Part shown: positions 1 through 10,791 of the stretch, piece after piece
Layout: each line of letters opens with the position of its first letter
Position numbering within the stretch: position 1 is the first letter of the stretch
From: Nothophaeocryptopus gaeumannii
Lineage: Eukaryota > Ascomycota > Dothideomycetes > Mycosphaerellales > Mycosphaerellaceae
DNA: 64,000 nucleotides
Direction: 5' to 3'
NCBI GenBank assembly: GCA_031771865.1
Contig: JASISA010000041.1
Coordinates: forward strand, 2,170,001-2,234,000
Notes under the pieces: model-generated
What the model was told of the DNA's origin: nothing
The model's database searches: none
The model's input: the letters and a program-made list of their open reading frames with translations, nothing else
Made by a program: the position numbers and the translations under genes

Positions 1-288
1 CTGTATCAAGCAGAGTGGGCGTGGACGAACAACGACAGCATCTCGTCGCATGTACACAGAGACTCACCACATCTAGAAGCTGCGACTATGTGGACGCAAG
101 AATATGCTTCCATGTCGAATAACTATCACAACGCTCTTTTCGCTGCATATGCCACGGCATGTGCCAGCAGCGATATCATGAATGGACTCGTCAACATTAG
201 CTCTCAGCAAGGGCAGTCGACGACAGAGGACTTCGAGCCGTGCCTGGATCCACGCGAGGCGGATGTGTTCAAGTCGTGTGCATTTTGA
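1..288 (+). CDS. 3' end of an unidentified gene (partial at the left edge)
   Basis: The reading frame is open from base 1 to a TGA at 286-288, giving the last 95 residues of a protein whose start lies outside the window. The tail is polar, rich in Asn, Ser and Asp/Glu, has several Tyr and Cys residues, and ends in KSCAF. I recognise no domain. The absence of a stop back to the edge supports a real gene end, but 95 codons can stay open by chance, so confidence is modest. Confidence 0.35.
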   Translation: MYQAEWAWTNNDSISSHVHRDSPHLEAATMWTQEYASMSNNYHNALFAAYATACASSDIMNGLVNISSQQGQSTTEDFEPCLDPREADVFKSCAF

Positions 289-1321
289 AGCCTGGGGTTG
301 TGACGGCCCACGATCTAGCTTGATATCGTGAGCAGAGACGCTCGGATCGTAAGAAAATGCCCGGACTTTGATAGAAGATGGCTGTGGAGGAGAGGTCGAG
401 AGCTTCGATGACCGAGTCTAAGGGGTTGTAATGAGCCTGTTGGAAACTTCGTCAGCTGCGATGGCCGTGGTATGCATCCCGAAAGATCACATCATGCTAG
501 CCATTTTCACGCCTTAGTCGCTGGCTTCCTGGCAGAGTGGTATCCCACGCACGCTGAGGTTGTACATCTCCGGACCTGGCCTCCACGCGAATACCATGTG
601 CCGCAGGTGCGCGTGTTGCTAACCGAGATCTTAGGAACCTCCTAGCATCTCCGTCGTGGTGTCGCTCGGGCCATCGCTTGCGAGGTGTTGACTCTGGTTC
701 CAGAAAAGAAACAGCGTGGAATATCGAAGCGATAATTCCACGACATTAGTAGATAATGTGACCGTGTACAGATGCTAATCGATGCGAACGGGTTGTTGTG
801 TCCTCCAAAATCCATTGATGTCTTTGTCAAGCTGCAAATTCCCCCATCCACATGCCCCTTGCCAAGTAGACATAGGCTTGCGGTCCGATCCTGGTTCCGG
901 TCTCAGAACGGTATAGCGCACTCTGCCATCCCAACTTCAGCTCCAGCAGTGACGATCCAAAATCACGACATCAAGCCCCCAGCTTTCGCGTGCTCTCGAA
1001 AGTGCTCGGCGCATGACATCTCGTTGGTCAGAGCTGCCGTTGATGGATCCGACGTATAAAGGCTGGCCGCTGTGCCAATGGTGGGAGCCGCTTCGGAAAG
1101 CTCCAACTTCGGGGTTACATCATGCTGTGTGTGGGATGTCGCGTCAGTTGAAGAGCAGGAAGTAAACAGGCATATCAGCACAAGAGCGAAGAAGAGCTTT
1201 TGCCCGTCGATACTTGGTCTCCCATCAAATCTACATCGACACCCGGTCGCTTTCGGATTCCGGACAGCTTTAGAGGTTTGACGCTCTTTGGACCTCACAT
1301 CATCTGAGAAACCGGGCCAAG
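289..1321. other. Intergenic, upstream of the first MFS gene
   Basis: No recognisable gene. Several short open frames overlap on both strands, as expected by chance at this base composition. The part nearest 1322 should contain the promoter and 5' UTR of the MFS transporter; I see no convincing TATA box. Confidence 0.4.
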
Positions 1322-3053
1322 ATGAAGCTTAAAGGCCTTAATACTGTGCCTTGGGAGGTCGGCAATGGACCCCGGGCACACAGTCGTGACCAAGGCGCTG
1401 AGCAGAAGCAGTTTGCGGAGGAGAAACACGACTCTGAGAAGGACGTATCGACCGCTCCAACACCGCCTGGCGAAGACATCTCCGAGCGAGAGATCGCGAC
1501 GGCAACGGGTATTGATGAGCGAAGGCTCGTGAGAAAGCTGTAAGTCAGGGTCTTCGCCTTCCTCTGTGCCAAACAAGCGATCGCCAAGAAGACACCCCAG
1601 CTAACAAGCAATGATTGTAGCGACCTCCATCTCATTCCAGCCGTCTGCATCCTCTACCTGCTCTCCTTCCTCGACCGCGCCAACGTTGCCAATGCTCGCC
1701 TCGAAGGTCTTCTGACAGACCTCCATATGACGGCCAACCAGTACCTCACCGGTCTGACTCTCTTCTTCGTTGGGTACATCCTCCTGGAAGTCCTTTGGAA
1801 CGTCATTCTGAAACGTGTTGGGCCCAAAATCTGGCTACCATCCTCGACTCTTGCGTTTGGTATTGTTGCAACTCTCACGGGTGTCATTACATGTAATGGC
1901 AAGTGGAGTTGCAAGTCAGGTAGTTCGGGCTTGGCTGGCTTCTTCGTTGTCAGATTCATGTTGGGTATTGCAGAGGGAGCACTGTTTCCCGGAGTGGTGT
2001 TCTTTCTGAGCATGTGGTACAAGAGAGCGGAGCGTCAGTACAGAATCGCGCTGTTCTTTGCGATGGCATCCCTGGCAGGCGCCTTTGGTGGTATCCTCGC
2101 CTATGGTATTTCGTTCATGAAGGGCGTTGGCGGGCTTAACGGTTGGCGATGGGTAGGTGATTTGTGCCAAATGGGCGATCCAAAAGCTAACGGTGGTACA
2201 GATCTTCATCATAGAGGGTCTCCTGACCTGCATCGTGGCAATTGGAGCATACTGGTTCATTGCGGACTGGCCATCGAAAGCGAAATTCGTCACGGAAGAT
2301 GAGCGTGCCTTCATCAATGCCCGCCTCAAGGCCGACAGTGATGCTACTCAACACGAAGGCTTCGCTTGGTCCAACGTATTGGAAACCTTCAAAGATCCCA
2401 AAGTGTGGCTGTACAATTTTGTCTTCCATACACTGAGCCTGCCGCTCTATACTCTTTCGCTGTTCCTGCCTTCGATCATCGCCGCGCTTGGCTACAAGTC
2501 CTGGCAGGCCCAGCTATTGACAGTTCCTCCGTACGTGCTGGCCACCATCCTCACGGTCCTCTACGCTATCGTTTCCGAGCGCTTCCAGATCCGCGCTCCT
2601 TTCATCATCGCTTCCACCGCAACTGCGATCATCGGCTACTGCATCCTGCTTGGCAACACCGATCCTACTGCTAGACCGGGCGTCTCATACACTGGAGTCT
2701 TCTTCGCCGCTGCTGGCATCTATCCTTCGGTAGCGCTGGGACTGAGTTGGCCAGCTATGAACGTGTCGGGACAAACGAAACGTGCCGCTGCAAACGGTCT
2801 CCAGATCACGATAGGAAATATGGGTGCCGTCATCGGAACGCAGTTGTATCGAGCTCATGATGGACCGAGATATATTGTGGGACATTCAGTTGCCCTGGCT
2901 TATCTATGCGCGAACATCGTCGTTGTGAGCACACTTTGGATTGTATTGAGCAGGATCAATAAGAAGAGGGATGAGCTAGCCGCAAGGGAGCCACAGGTGC
3001 TTGTAGGAGAATGGAAGGGCGACGAAGATCCGAGGTGGAGATTCAGGATATAG
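1322..3053 (+). CDS. MFS transporter, allantoate permease (Dal5/anion:cation symporter) type
   Basis: Proton-coupled plasma-membrane uptake of a small organic anion, vitamin or amide is the usual role of this family; the substrate cannot be read from sequence. Three exons: 1322-1539, 1621-2152 and 2202-3053, with gtaagt/attgtag and gtaggt/gtacag introns that restore one 533-residue frame. A cytosolic N-terminus (about 75 residues, Glu-rich) ends in RRLVRKLDLHLIP, followed by YLLSFLDRANVANAR, the family's first-helix signature. VVRFMLGIAEGALFPG and GWRWIFIIEG are also typical, and the central loop carries FVTEDERAFINARL. Spacing fits 12 helices and the length is normal. It appears intact, unlike the related gene at 5865-7463. 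Confidence 0.92.
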
Positions 3054-3352
3054 AATGGTTTCGGTATCATGAAGCAGGTGCATCAAATGCCAAGACTCTC
3101 AGCTGATTGTGCTTCCGCCGGTGAACAAAGAATCTTGTGCGGCCCGCTGCCGCAATGGTCCAAGCTTTCTTCACGACTTCCGACTGACAGGTATTTCATC
3201 ATCCCTTCTACCTTGACCTCTGAGAACCTTGAAACGCGGCATTGAGTTCGCATCTTCGAATTCTGCATCGCACCCACTCCTCTTCAGACAGATCGTCAAC
3301 ACACCCCCGAACAACCTCGATTACCGCACTGACCCTACCTCGAGGGAGCACC

Positions 3353-4553
3353 ATGCCGCCCAAAGTCAGGGGTGTCCCCGGAGAGCGCCCAGTCCTGGAC
3401 CTTTCTAGCAAGCTGCACGTAGGCGATGGGGTCTGGTCAAGCGTTCGCATAACTCGCAACGATGCCGGAGACATTGTCACTGTTGAGCACCTCGAGTGGG
3501 ACTACAATGCACTTCGCGCCTACCAGGGCTACAAGAGGCTCTACGGTGAGCGCAAGTACTCCAAACCGCACGTAGGTACCCATGTCTTCTCCTAAATAGC
3601 CACCAACTCACCACGCTGCAGACTACGAACCCCCCCCCAAGAAGGTTGGCCTCCTGACCATACCCGCCGAGCTTCGTAATAAGATCTACGACTATGCGCT
3701 CATCCCAGAGCCCGGCTACATTGACCTGGCCCCAAAGACGAACATTCACGAGTCCAGCAATGGCCGCGCCCTCGGTCATCACATGCGTCGCTTCCGCAAA
3801 GATATTCAACCTCGCCTGCGTCTCCTCCGCACCTGCAAGCAGATCCACGAGGAGGGAGCCTCCTACTTCTACGGAGGAGTTGAGTTCCGCTTCACGAACG
3901 TCAAGGGCTGGTACACACTCGATACCTTCCTCCGCCAGATCGGCCCCTTCAACCAGGGTCTCGTTCGCAAAATCGCCGTGCACGTGCCATGGGTGGGAGA
4001 CGTGATGGACTACAAGCCAGATAATCTTTATGAGTCTGGCGTCCGCATGGATATCCAAAAGGAGATCATCGAGAAAATGGGTCTCCGTCCACATCAACGC
4101 AACACTGCGTTCTGTCAGGCTGAGGCTATCCATCGGGTCAAGCGCATCCTGGAGAAGAATGGAAAGCTCGAGGTCCTCAAGTTTGTCATGCCTGACAGCT
4201 ATGAGCCAAGTTACCCATTAGAGGCTATGCGATACCGCAGTTTCGGCTATGAAAACAAGCGTTCGCCGAACGTTGGCTTTGTTCTGGATGAGGACAAGTT
4301 CGAGAAGCTGGAGATACAGCTCGTCACGCTTCATGGTGGCTTCTTGGGGGAAGTGCATGCCCGCATCTGGAAGCAGGGCTGTCTTGCTGGGCATGCCAAA
4401 ATTCGCAAGGAGGCTAGAGGCAACGGAGTTCAGGTGGTGGATGTGGCATACGACGAGAAGGGATACTGGCCGATCGAGTTGGGCGATGGGGATGAGATAC
4501 TGGAGGTGGATGAGACTCAAGTGAAAGACGTCGACGACGAAGAGGAGACCTAG
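3353..4553 (+). CDS. F-box-like / 2EXR-type protein, copy 1
   Basis: Two exons, 3353-3575 and 3622-4553, giving 384 residues. A first-looking donor at 3572 would put the second exon out of frame; the gtaccc donor at 3576 joins KPHV to DYEPPPKK in phase. The motif LLTIPAELRNKIYDYAL lies near residues 82-98, followed by LLRTCKQIHEEGASYFYGGVEFRF. This is the arrangement of the large fungal 'LPxELRNxIY' family, often annotated as F-box-like or 2EXR. The exact cellular role is unknown. The C-terminus is very acidic. The N-terminal exon ends in YGERKY, which recurs in the gene at 14677-15915 together with an intron just after it, so the two are paralogues. Confidence 0.82.
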
Positions 4554-4728
4554 CTTGGTGACTTCTATTAAGCGCTGCTTTCGATGGATGCCTTCCCCAT
4601 GATCTTCAAGCTTGAACAGGCTTTGACATGGAAGGATTTGAGACTTATAATGCGAGTTTGCATGTCGCTGGAGCGACTCGAGAGCTACGTAATTTGCACT
4701 ACGAACATGAATCTGGCCAAACTTTTAG

Positions 4729-4742
4729 TCTCTCTCTCTCTC
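4729..4742. repeat. Short (TC)n microsatellite
   Basis: Seven TC units lie in the gap between copy 1 of the F-box-like family and the opposing gene. No function is implied. Confidence 0.7.
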
Positions 4743-4769
4743 ACAGCGACTCTTCGATCTCGAATGCAT

Positions 4770-5768
4770 CTATTCAATCTGTCCCAAAGGCACTGCCCGT
4801 CCAGACTGAAGATCCTCCTCAAGTGTGCGGACCGATAGCTCATCCATCCAAGCCATTAGGTTTCCCGCCTCCACATTAGCTGCAGCCAGGTGCTCCACAT
4901 GCCGTCTGCCAACACGAAAGGTTCTTTGCACTCGTCCCGGGGCCCTCTCGACCGAAGTAGCAGAATAATAAGCCATTACAAAGGCCACCAACGCATCGTA
5001 AGTTCTGTCGTCCATATCAGGCGCGATCGCAGCCCTGGAAGGTCGAGAAAGGGTTGCTCCGGGCCTTTCACGCAGTTCCTCCAGCTGAGAGTTGTATATG
5101 CCTTCTACTACTAATCTGATGGACTCAGGGACTTGCTCTTCACCGCGAGAGACGATTTGTCTGGTCTCGGTCACTCTCCGCTCGGCTGTGGTGACAGCTA
5201 ACCTTGGCTGTGGTAATGGTGGACCAATTCGTGCGGTCGTACGTTGTGTACCCTCCTCCCAGCCCTCGATCATCGCCAGATCTTCTTCTGTGAAGTCTGT
5301 AATTGGATGTCTGATCGCAGGAAGGGGAGCGGCGAGCAGATTGTCACGGTCGGCTTCCGCGTATCCTCTATCAAGCTCCTCGTCAGTCAGCCGGGTTCTT
5401 GGCTGTGTAGTAGCACTGCTCGCTTGATGAATTGCAGGTGGATGAGTATCGAAGCTCGCCTCATCCTCGGAAATCGTTCCTTGCGCATCCGGTTCCCACA
5501 TGTTGTCCCACAGATTACCAGCCCAGTGTGAATTGGGATGATTGTATAGGATTGTTTGACTGCGAGGTCGTGGGCTTGATGCATTTGGGGCACGGGAGGA
5601 GGTGGTGTCCATAATTTGACGGCGCATCACTGCATTTGACATTGTTTCTTCGTCGTCCGAGATTGCGTTGCCACTGTCATCGTGGCCACGACGAAGCTCA
5701 CGTTCGGCTTGGATGGCGTTTCGATGACTGGTAGGACAGCGGCGATTGTTTCCTCGGCCGTTGCTCAT
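4770..5768 (-). CDS. Hypothetical largely disordered protein
   Basis: A single open frame of 332 residues starting with ATG at 5768. The first 240 residues are low in hydrophobics and rich in Ser, Thr, Arg, Asp, Glu and Pro, with acidic patches such as SDDEETMS and TDEELDRGYAEADR, so probably disordered. The last 90 residues look helical and folded (DDRTYDALVAFVMAYYS, then an Arg/His-rich stretch and an acidic helix). I recognise no family. It runs towards the F-box-like gene, with stop codons about 216 bases apart. The frame is too long to be likely by chance and is not a shadow of another gene, but splicing was not tested. Confidence 0.6.
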   Translation of the reverse strand: MSNGRGNNRRCPTSHRNAIQAERELRRGHDDSGNAISDDEETMSNAVMRRQIMDTTSSRAPNASSPRPRSQTILYNHPNSHWAGNLWDNMWEPDAQGTISEDEASFDTHPPAIHQASSATTQPRTRLTDEELDRGYAEADRDNLLAAPLPAIRHPITDFTEEDLAMIEGWEEGTQRTTARIGPPLPQPRLAVTTAERRVTETRQIVSRGEEQVPESIRLVVEGIYNSQLEELRERPGATLSRPSRAAIAPDMDDRTYDALVAFVMAYYSATSVERAPGRVQRTFRVGRRHVEHLAAANVEAGNLMAWMDELSVRTLEEDLQSGRAVPLGQIE

Positions 5769-5864
5769 CGTTTTACGTCTGACAGGCTAACAATCGTTAC
5801 AGAGGATGAGTACGAAGGCCAGAGGTCTTGCCTACATATCGCCCAAAGTCACTATTTGCAGCAA

Positions 5865-7463
5865 TCAGTAGACATATCTGAACCCTTCTGCACCTCTTTC
5901 ATCTTGAGCTTTGGCATTGTCTCCATTCCGCGCTGCTTCTTCCTCCGCTTTTGCAAGCTTCTTGTTCTCTTTCTGATGTACCACTCTCAGGACAACGGCC
6001 AGCAAACCAACACAAAGGCTGATCACGGCATTGGCGGTGCCTCCTGGAATGTACTGCGGCACGGCTGAGGAAGGAGTTCGCTACCCGAGGGACAATGATG
6101 GTGTAAGCCGAGACTGCCCCCATAGGCATCAGGAACATGGCGAAGAAGCGAGCACCGATATTTGTGGACGCAGTTGCGATAGCGTTGCCAACGACTGCGA
6201 CAAGCATCAGGGCGAAGATATGTAATGATCGGTCTTCCGTCTTGGAGGCGGTGTATGTCACGCAGCAAGATGTCAAGAATGTTGCGAACCAGACTGTAAA
6301 CGTATGAGCATGAGGCAAGTACTTTTGATTCCACAAGTGACTTACCGGGTACCGTCGAAAGTAGCGTCACGATACTGCCATATCCAGGTGTGCCCACAAT
6401 ACTCGGGAAGAAGTATTGGAAAGTCTGAGACAGCAGGCTCATGTGCTGCAAAAGTACGAGGACGTATAATCGATCATCCTTGAGAGCCAACTCGACCCCA
6501 TGCCAGACGCTGGTTGCGCGAGCTCCATCTGACTCGTTGATGTCTCCCGGCAGTCGCCAAGCAGCAAAGGCACGCTCTTCGTGGCTGAGGCATCGTGTCG
6601 TGGACGGGTAGTCGGGGAGGAAGAAACCCGAGACGAGGCCAAAGCCAATGGTGATGACTGCCTCGATCTGGAAAATGTCAGCTGTGATGTCCCCTCCACA
6701 CAGCACATATAGCTTACGATGAACAGCCAACGCCAGCCAGCGATACCATGAGCACCGTCCAGTCCAGAAAGTCTACCAGCAGCAAGAAGCCCGCCAAGCA
6801 TGTTTGCCAAGGAATTGCCGGCATAGAACTAGGCGACTCGTCTTGTCAGCTCAGCTCTGGTGTATTAACTGCTCATGTGGAAGATATCGCCATGTGCGTC
6901 TAAGTCAGCCTCGTGTTACAATTTAACTTTGCCTTCAATCTTACTGGGAAGAACGGTGCCTCTACAAAACCAAGCATGAATCTTACAACCACCAAGCCAG
7001 CAAAGCTATGCGTGGCAACCTTGCACATCGAGACCACGCCCCATATCGTCACTGCTGTCGCTAGATAGATCGAAGGCCAAACGCGTGTAACGACCAGGTT
7101 TGACGACAATTACATGAGGGGATACCCGATAAAGAAGATCGAAGCCGCCAGATCGAAGTCGGTACCTTTCAGCCCCAGATCCTGTTCCAATGAGCCCTCA
7201 CGAACCTGTGCCAGACTTGAGCGATCCAAGAGATTGAGCAGATACATGATAATCAGAAGCGGCAGTAGATGCAATTCGACCTTCCGAAGCAACTTCTTGG
7301 TCTTGCTCTCGATCCATTCCGCGTCTTTGGTCGCGAAATTTGCGAAATGTCCTGATCGCTGCTCATATCCATCTTTGAAGGCCTTGGCTTTTGCGATGTC
7401 GAGGCTTTGCCGGATTTCGTGGAGCTCGGCGTCCATTCTTGAGTGCTTTGAGTCGGTAACCAT
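5865..7463 (-). pseudogene. Decayed MFS transporter, allantoate permease type
   Basis: The start (7463) through EWIESKTKKLLRKVELHLLP and YLLNLLDRSSLAQ matches the Dal5-type family. IFFIGYPLM is followed directly by TAA and then LSSNLVVTRVWPSIYLA, so the stop replaces one residue inside the conserved helix. FMLGFVEAPFFP is followed by an intron-like gap, then MSS, stop, YTRAELTRRVA, stop, FYAGNSLANMLGG; one stop sits where the family usually has the Trp of SSWYTR. Two further introns (after GWRWLFI and after TVP) are still clean. Near the end, RVANSFL is followed almost at once, in another frame, by PQYIPGGTANAV, so roughly 30 residues including the penultimate helix are missing. It cannot make a full transporter. 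It is divergent from the dehydrogenase gene at 8100. Confidence 0.85.
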
Positions 7464-8099
7464 TGTTTGAAGCGTGAGGACAGAGGAGAGACCCAGCGAA
7501 ATTTGGGGAGGGGATAGGAAAACATGCAGAAATTATCTCACCACATCTGGCGTACTGCCGCCCTCATCACCCGTCTGCCAACCCTCTTGTGGACATCGCC
7601 ACAGTATCGACTCACAACGAAACGCGGGTGTCACGATGCAAGCACGCTGCAGCATCATGTCGTGGACTTTGTATGATGGTGTCTCCACGCGGAGTCGAAA
7701 AGCTGGAGGTCGTTGCCAGGTCGTTCTTGCCAAGCTCCGGCATGCCGAATTGGGAAGGTGGCTCGAGACGGCAAGTGAATGACCACACGGTCAAAGGCCG
7801 GGTGGAACGGAACATCTCTCCGCTTGACAGCGGAAGAGCTCCCGCCGATGTAATGACCAGGTACCTGCAGCTCTACTTGCGACTTCGGTGTCATCGCGTA
7901 GCTTCTAGTGGAAATTTGTCCGTTTGTCTTCTTCATTCACAAGACAATCCAGCATTTTTGGCTCCAAAGATCCTTATACATCCTCCCTTGAGAGCAGAAG
8001 CATCGAACAGCCCAAGATCGCATAATACATGGGCCATCATATACTACGAACAGACAGTCTAAAAAGCTACAAGAAGAATCAGAAACGCACCCAACAACC
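7464..8099. promoter_or_regulatory. Divergent intergenic region between the dead transporter and the dehydrogenase gene
   Basis: 636 bases separate the two ATGs, which face away from each other, so this region presumably held the promoters of both genes. Only short overlapping frames are present. I could not identify a specific factor site. Confidence 0.45.
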
Positions 8100-9041
8100 A
8101 TGAAGATCCTCATCACAGGCGCCGGCGGCTTCGTAGGCCAACTCCTCGCCGAACACCTCCTCAACGCAGGCCACACCATAATCCTAGCCGACATCTTCGA
8201 GCCACCAATCCCCTCCGTCACAAATGCCTCCAACGCAACAGCCATCAAAGCCGACCTCCACGACACCCCCGAAGCCGTCCTCTCCAAAGACCTAGACGCC
8301 ATGTACGTCTTCCACGGAATCATGTCCGCAGGCTCCGAAGCCGACTTCGACCTAGGATACAGGGTGAACTTGTTCTCGACGTGGAATTTACTGGAGGCCG
8401 TGAGGAAGATCTGTCCAGGAGTTAGGTTTATCTATTCATCTTCGACGGCGATTTTCGGACAGCCGTTGCCTGAGCAGCCGAGTGAGGCGACTGTGCCGAC
8501 CCCACAAGGGTCTTATGGGACGCAGAAGGCGATGGTGGAGTATTTGGTGAATGACTTCAATCGACGAGGGTTCATCAATGGATTTGTGCTGCGATTCCCG
8601 ACGATTTCGGTCAGACCGGGGAAACCTACGCAAGCGGCGAGCAGTTGGATGAGTGGAATTATTCGAGAGCCGCTGCAAGGGAAAGAGAGCACATTGCCTT
8701 GTGATGATGATTTCAAGGCTTGGCTTTGCAGTCCGAAGACGTTGATCAAGAACTTGATACATGCGCTTTCGATTCCAAACGATGCGTTGCCAGCGCATAT
8801 TCGACAAGTGCTATTGCCGGGTATTACATCGACTGTTAGGGAGATGCTGGATGCTTTGAAGGAGGTTGGAGGTGAGGAAGCTTTGGAGCTGGTCAAGAGG
8901 GAGAAGCCGTCTCCAGAGATCAAGGCAATGTTGGATAGCTGGCCGATCACATTCGATGTCTCCAGGGCCCTAAGCTTGGGCTTTGTTGAAGATCAGAGTT
9001 TCAAGGGGGCTGTAGAAGACTTTGCTGCAACTTTGAAGTAG
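8100..9041 (+). CDS. NAD-dependent epimerase/dehydratase-fold enzyme, D-erythronate dehydrogenase-like (DenD)
   Basis: Intronless, 313 residues. The Rossmann dinucleotide loop is GAGGFVG at residues 7-13, and the extended-SDR catalytic pair is Y139 and K143 in SYGTQKAMVEYL, with SSSTAIFG before it. The segment FHGIMSAGSEADFDLGYRVN resembles the characteristic stretch of bacterial DenD and related enzymes, which oxidise D-erythronate or similar C4 sugar acids with NAD. Length is normal and the protein is probably cytosolic. It converges on an aldolase-like gene with only 67 bases between the two stop codons, and its upstream neighbour is a transporter relic, which suggests a small sugar-acid catabolic cluster. 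The substrate is inferred from family resemblance only. Confidence 0.83.
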   Translation: MKILITGAGGFVGQLLAEHLLNAGHTIILADIFEPPIPSVTNASNATAIKADLHDTPEAVLSKDLDAMYVFHGIMSAGSEADFDLGYRVNLFSTWNLLEAVRKICPGVRFIYSSSTAIFGQPLPEQPSEATVPTPQGSYGTQKAMVEYLVNDFNRRGFINGFVLRFPTISVRPGKPTQAASSWMSGIIREPLQGKESTLPCDDDFKAWLCSPKTLIKNLIHALSIPNDALPAHIRQVLLPGITSTVREMLDALKEVGGEEALELVKREKPSPEIKAMLDSWPITFDVSRALSLGFVEDQSFKGAVEDFAATLK

Positions 9042-9108
9042 TCCGATAATTGTGAACGCAAGCGCTTGCAAAGTTCTGTAGTCTATACGCTCACGAACCT
9101 TACCTTCG

Positions 9109-10042
9109 CTATGCCTTTCCTGAGCTGCCAATCGCATCCATCCATTGTTCGGTAAGCTCCTGGATCAGGCTCGTGCCTTTGTCCATCAGCTGTGTTAAGG
9201 GCAATTTGCTCATGTTCTCCTCAACAAATTGATTGTAATTCTTGAGAACGAGCTTGTTGACGTTGATACGAGTTACTCCTCGCTCAATGCACTTGGCCAT
9301 GATGTCCGGTGGGAACTCATTGGTGCCGTGCAGCACAAGCTGGACTCTGCCGCCCGCTTTCTTTTGTACATTCTGTAATCTGCGGTACCTGTCAATGTGG
9401 GGTTCCTAGTTCTAAAAGACTCACTCACCTGTCGTAGTCAAGGTGGATGTTCTCCACGCCATGATAATCCCCATGCACATTGCCGAACGCAGGCGCAAGG
9501 AAGTCAATGCCAGTCGCGATGAAGTCGTCAACTTCTTCCTCAGTTGTCATCATGCCCTCAAGCTCAGCTGTGTCCTTGACACCATCCTCGCCACCTTCTA
9601 TCCGACCAGGTTCGGCCTCTGTTGAAATGCCTCGCGAATGGCACAGTGCAACTAGCTCCTTCGTCTTGGCCAAATTCTCCTCTTTCTCGTAGTGGCTCAT
9701 GTCGACCATGATGGAGTCAAACGCAGGTGTTCCGTCCGCAGCCTTGTAAGCAGATGCTTGCTTGATGATCTCAGGATCTTGGGCATGGTCCATGTGTACG
9801 GTGACTGGCACTTTCGCTTTTCGAGCAGCATTGGCTGCGAGGTCGATGAATAGCGGGGAGTATTGGAAAGCCCATGGGAAGAGCAGAATCTGGACGGGGG
9901 ACTTCTTCTTCTCGGCAGCTCTGATGACTGCTACTATCGTTTCGAGGTTGTAGGATACGACTCCTAGGACGCCATATTTGCCTGCAGCTGCCTTGTTCAA
10001 CATCTGAACAGCGCGATTGTTTGAGAGCTTGTCGAGAGTCAT
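9109..10042 (-). CDS. Class II (zinc) ketose-bisphosphate aldolase-like enzyme
   Basis: Two exons, 9429-10042 and 9109-9388, joined by a gtgagt/gacag intron in phase to give 297 residues. The metal-binding histidines typical of class II aldolases are seen in VTVHMDHAQDP (about residue 86), FGNVHGDYHG and VLHGTN, and the phosphate-binding end GVTRINVNK is present. The enzyme would cleave or form a carbon-carbon bond in a ketose phosphate or related sugar-acid phosphate in the cytosol. It is slightly shorter than glycolytic fungal FBA and differs around the zinc site (MDHAQ), so it is more likely a specialised catabolic paralogue than the glycolytic enzyme. It is tail-to-tail with the dehydrogenase gene. 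Confidence 0.85.
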
Positions 10043-10791
10043 CTTGGCGGCTTCTCTGTACTTTCAGTTGAGTGAAGATGATGTGAGGTCGCAAGACTCT
10101 GGTGAGTTCAAAGATTGGAGGACAGTCAACAGCTACCTTGCCATGACAATTATGCGGCCTACTTTCCAGAGTCATTAAAAATTGGCAGAACCCCACTGGC
10201 TGGAGGGGCAGATGGACATTATCCGATGTCGCCAGGGTAAGAGAAGTACTCGGTGCGGGTGTTCCGTTGCCGACGGTCTTCTGCGATGAAGGCCGAAGGG
10301 CGTGTTCCAAGATATACCAGGCAGCGACAAAGAGTTGAGACTGTTCAATTTCCCAATGGTAGGATCCCTCGGGTCATGAGACCGTATATGCTATGTTGTT
10401 GAGATCGATAGAGTATGGAAAGTGACCGCCGACGCGGTAGAACTTAACGTTCGTATGTTGGCCGAGAAGCTTGCCGCGACGCATATATCATCTCTCGCAG
10501 CATGAGTAGGCATACTGTGTGGCATACTGTGTCGCTCCATGGGGTCCGAAGAGTCCATATCAGGGTTGTTCATCCTCTTTGGATCAGCCCGCTCTCCATG
10601 GAGTGTGATGTCTTGAAGACCAAGGAGAGAGAGTGTGAAAACAAAAGCACGCGTCTGCCAAACCTTGATTGCAGTCGCCGACGCCAAGAACTCATTCAAG
10701 GCCTGTCCTTTTCTTCGCGCGAGACTTCACGCGTCGTGAATCCCAACATCAAGACCATCCATTGACTGATCATTACATCTGCAAGGCCATT
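10043..10791. other. Intergenic, no gene recognised
   Basis: This stretch lies upstream of the aldolase gene and should include its promoter. Open frames here are short and overlap on both strands without family resemblance. Confidence 0.4.

Noticed and set aside
963..1298. Minus-strand frame with a hydrophobic stretch (LFFALVLICLF) that looks like a membrane anchor
   Set aside because: It lies in the promoter of the MFS gene; its N-terminus is strongly basic and there is no family match or splice support.
3572..3621. gtaggt donor at 3572 for F-box-like copy 1
   Set aside because: It would put exon 2 out of frame; the gtaccc donor at 3576 keeps the phase and gives the paralogue-like junction.
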